13,686 bases of DNA, taken from NCBI GenBank assembly GCA_031267075.1, contig JAIRZU010000062.1:1-13686 (forward strand), in the 5' to 3' direction. The translations under genes and the position numbers were made by a program. A model generated the notes under the pieces. That model was not told the origin of the DNA and did not search any database. It saw only the letters and a list, made by a program, of their open reading frames with translations. The DNA comes from Holosporales bacterium. Its GTDB lineage: Bacteria > Pseudomonadota > Alphaproteobacteria > RUG11792. Shown piece by piece: positions 13,129 to 13,686 of this stretch. Position 1 is the first letter of the stretch; each line of letters begins with the position of its first letter.

Positions 13129-13686
13129 TTATCGGTTAGTGGGGGGCGTAACAAGGAGTGGCTTTCCTTCTATGACCAGTCTTCTATTGAGAGATTTGAG
13201 TGCCCTCTCGGTATCTTGGATGGGCTTAGGTTGGCCGCTGGTTGAGGTACACGACCACATCCGCAGGCCATTGGTTAATAGACGTACCCGACCATCAGCC
13301 TGCAACTGTGCAAGGTCGTGACCAGGGGTCGCAGCAGTTATGCAGTAGGATAATGACGTTGTGATGGTGGAGTCCGGGTCAATTAACCTGATGAATATCC
13401 GCCGATATGGAGCATGACTCGCAGTTATAACGGGTGTCCCTCCTTCGGTGTGGCAGATCCAGAAATCCGAGGTTGTACACGCATCGGCTGCCATGAGCGC
13501 TCTGTTCTGCTCCACTGTGAGACCATTATCCTGCATCTGGTGTGGATTGGGGATCGGAGAGGCAGATGTTAGCTGACGGATCTGTTCCCTCGCGTCGGCA
13601 AGTTCCCTGCTCAACCTATCAATCTCATCATGCAGATCAGCATTCTCATTGCTCAGTTCCTCATTCTCTCGCCATACTGGTTCCAC
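13129..13686 (-). CDS. Partial protein with N-terminal-side coiled coil, unknown function (5' end outside window)
   Basis: The minus frame is open from the right edge to TAA 13129-13131, giving at least 186 residues; its true start lies beyond the window. The first 40 visible residues are strongly charged with heptad spacing (ENEELSNENADLHDEIDRLS, then RELADAREQIRQL), a typical coiled coil. After a Pro/Gln-rich hinge (PIPNPHQMQ) comes a compact, probably globular part with DFWICHTEGG, YRRIFIRLIDPDSTI and LRMWSCTSTSG, including several Cys. The end is basic (LKSLNRRLVIEGKPL). I recognise no family. Like the other orphan genes here it is on the minus strand; whether it has an export signal cannot be seen. 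Confidence 0.75.
   Translation of the reverse strand: MEPVWRENEELSNENADLHDEIDRLSRELADAREQIRQLTSASPIPNPHQMQDNGLTVEQNRALMAADACTTSDFWICHTEGGTPVITASHAPYRRIFIRLIDPDSTITTSLSYCITAATPGHDLAQLQADGRVRLLTNGLRMWSCTSTSGQPKPIQDTERALKSLNRRLVIEGKPLLVTPPTNR

Noticed and set aside
1..13686. CRISPR array, insertion sequence, phage or toxin-antitoxin genes
   Set aside because: No regularly spaced identical repeats with unique spacers outside the coding repeats, no transposase or integrase motifs, and no terminal inverted repeats seen.

Overview
The window looks like chromosomal DNA of an obligate intracellular alphaproteobacterium of the Anaplasmataceae. The near-balanced base composition (A. phagocytophilum and Ehrlichia are clearly AT-richer), the compact phosphoglucose isomerase and the mix of housekeeping genes with orphan exported proteins fit the Anaplasma marginale/centrale/ovis group best. 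The genus is an inference from style and gene content; no rRNA or other decisive marker is present.

Layout, left to right: the 3' end of an unidentified plus-strand gene (1-150); a minus-strand exported protein with a cysteine-bracketed calcium-loop motif (221-1507); an AT-rich divergent intergenic region; ssb and dapB on the plus strand, 14 bases apart; a minus-strand exported proline-rich repeat protein (3164-4237) whose C-terminus resembles a eukaryotic WASP/WAVE WH2-central-acidic module; a minus-strand secretin lipoprotein (4358-5986) divergent from comF (6055-6900); xthA (7022-7783); ppiD (8044-9996); a minus-strand exported proline-rich helical protein (10202-11575); a compact pgi (11762-12922); and the 3' part of a minus-strand coiled-coil protein running off the right edge (13129-13686).

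Two classes of gene are interleaved. Conserved housekeeping genes (DNA replication and repair, lysine/diaminopimelate synthesis, sugar phosphate metabolism, envelope protein folding) are all on the plus strand. Four genes I cannot assign to a family, at least three with export signals, are all on the minus strand, together with the secretin. The secretin/comF pair recalls the competence locus of Haemophilus-type bacteria, where a PilQ-type secretin and comF are neighbours.

The most interesting signal is the 3164-4237 protein: signal peptide, alternating 20/13-residue repeats, a 15-proline tract, then WH2-like, amphipathic and Ser/Glu-rich segments in the order used by Arp2/3-activating nucleation-promoting factors. 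A. marginale inclusions are known to carry F-actin appendages in erythrocytes, so an actin-directed exported protein is plausible but unproven. No tRNA, rRNA, CRISPR array, transposase or phage gene was seen.
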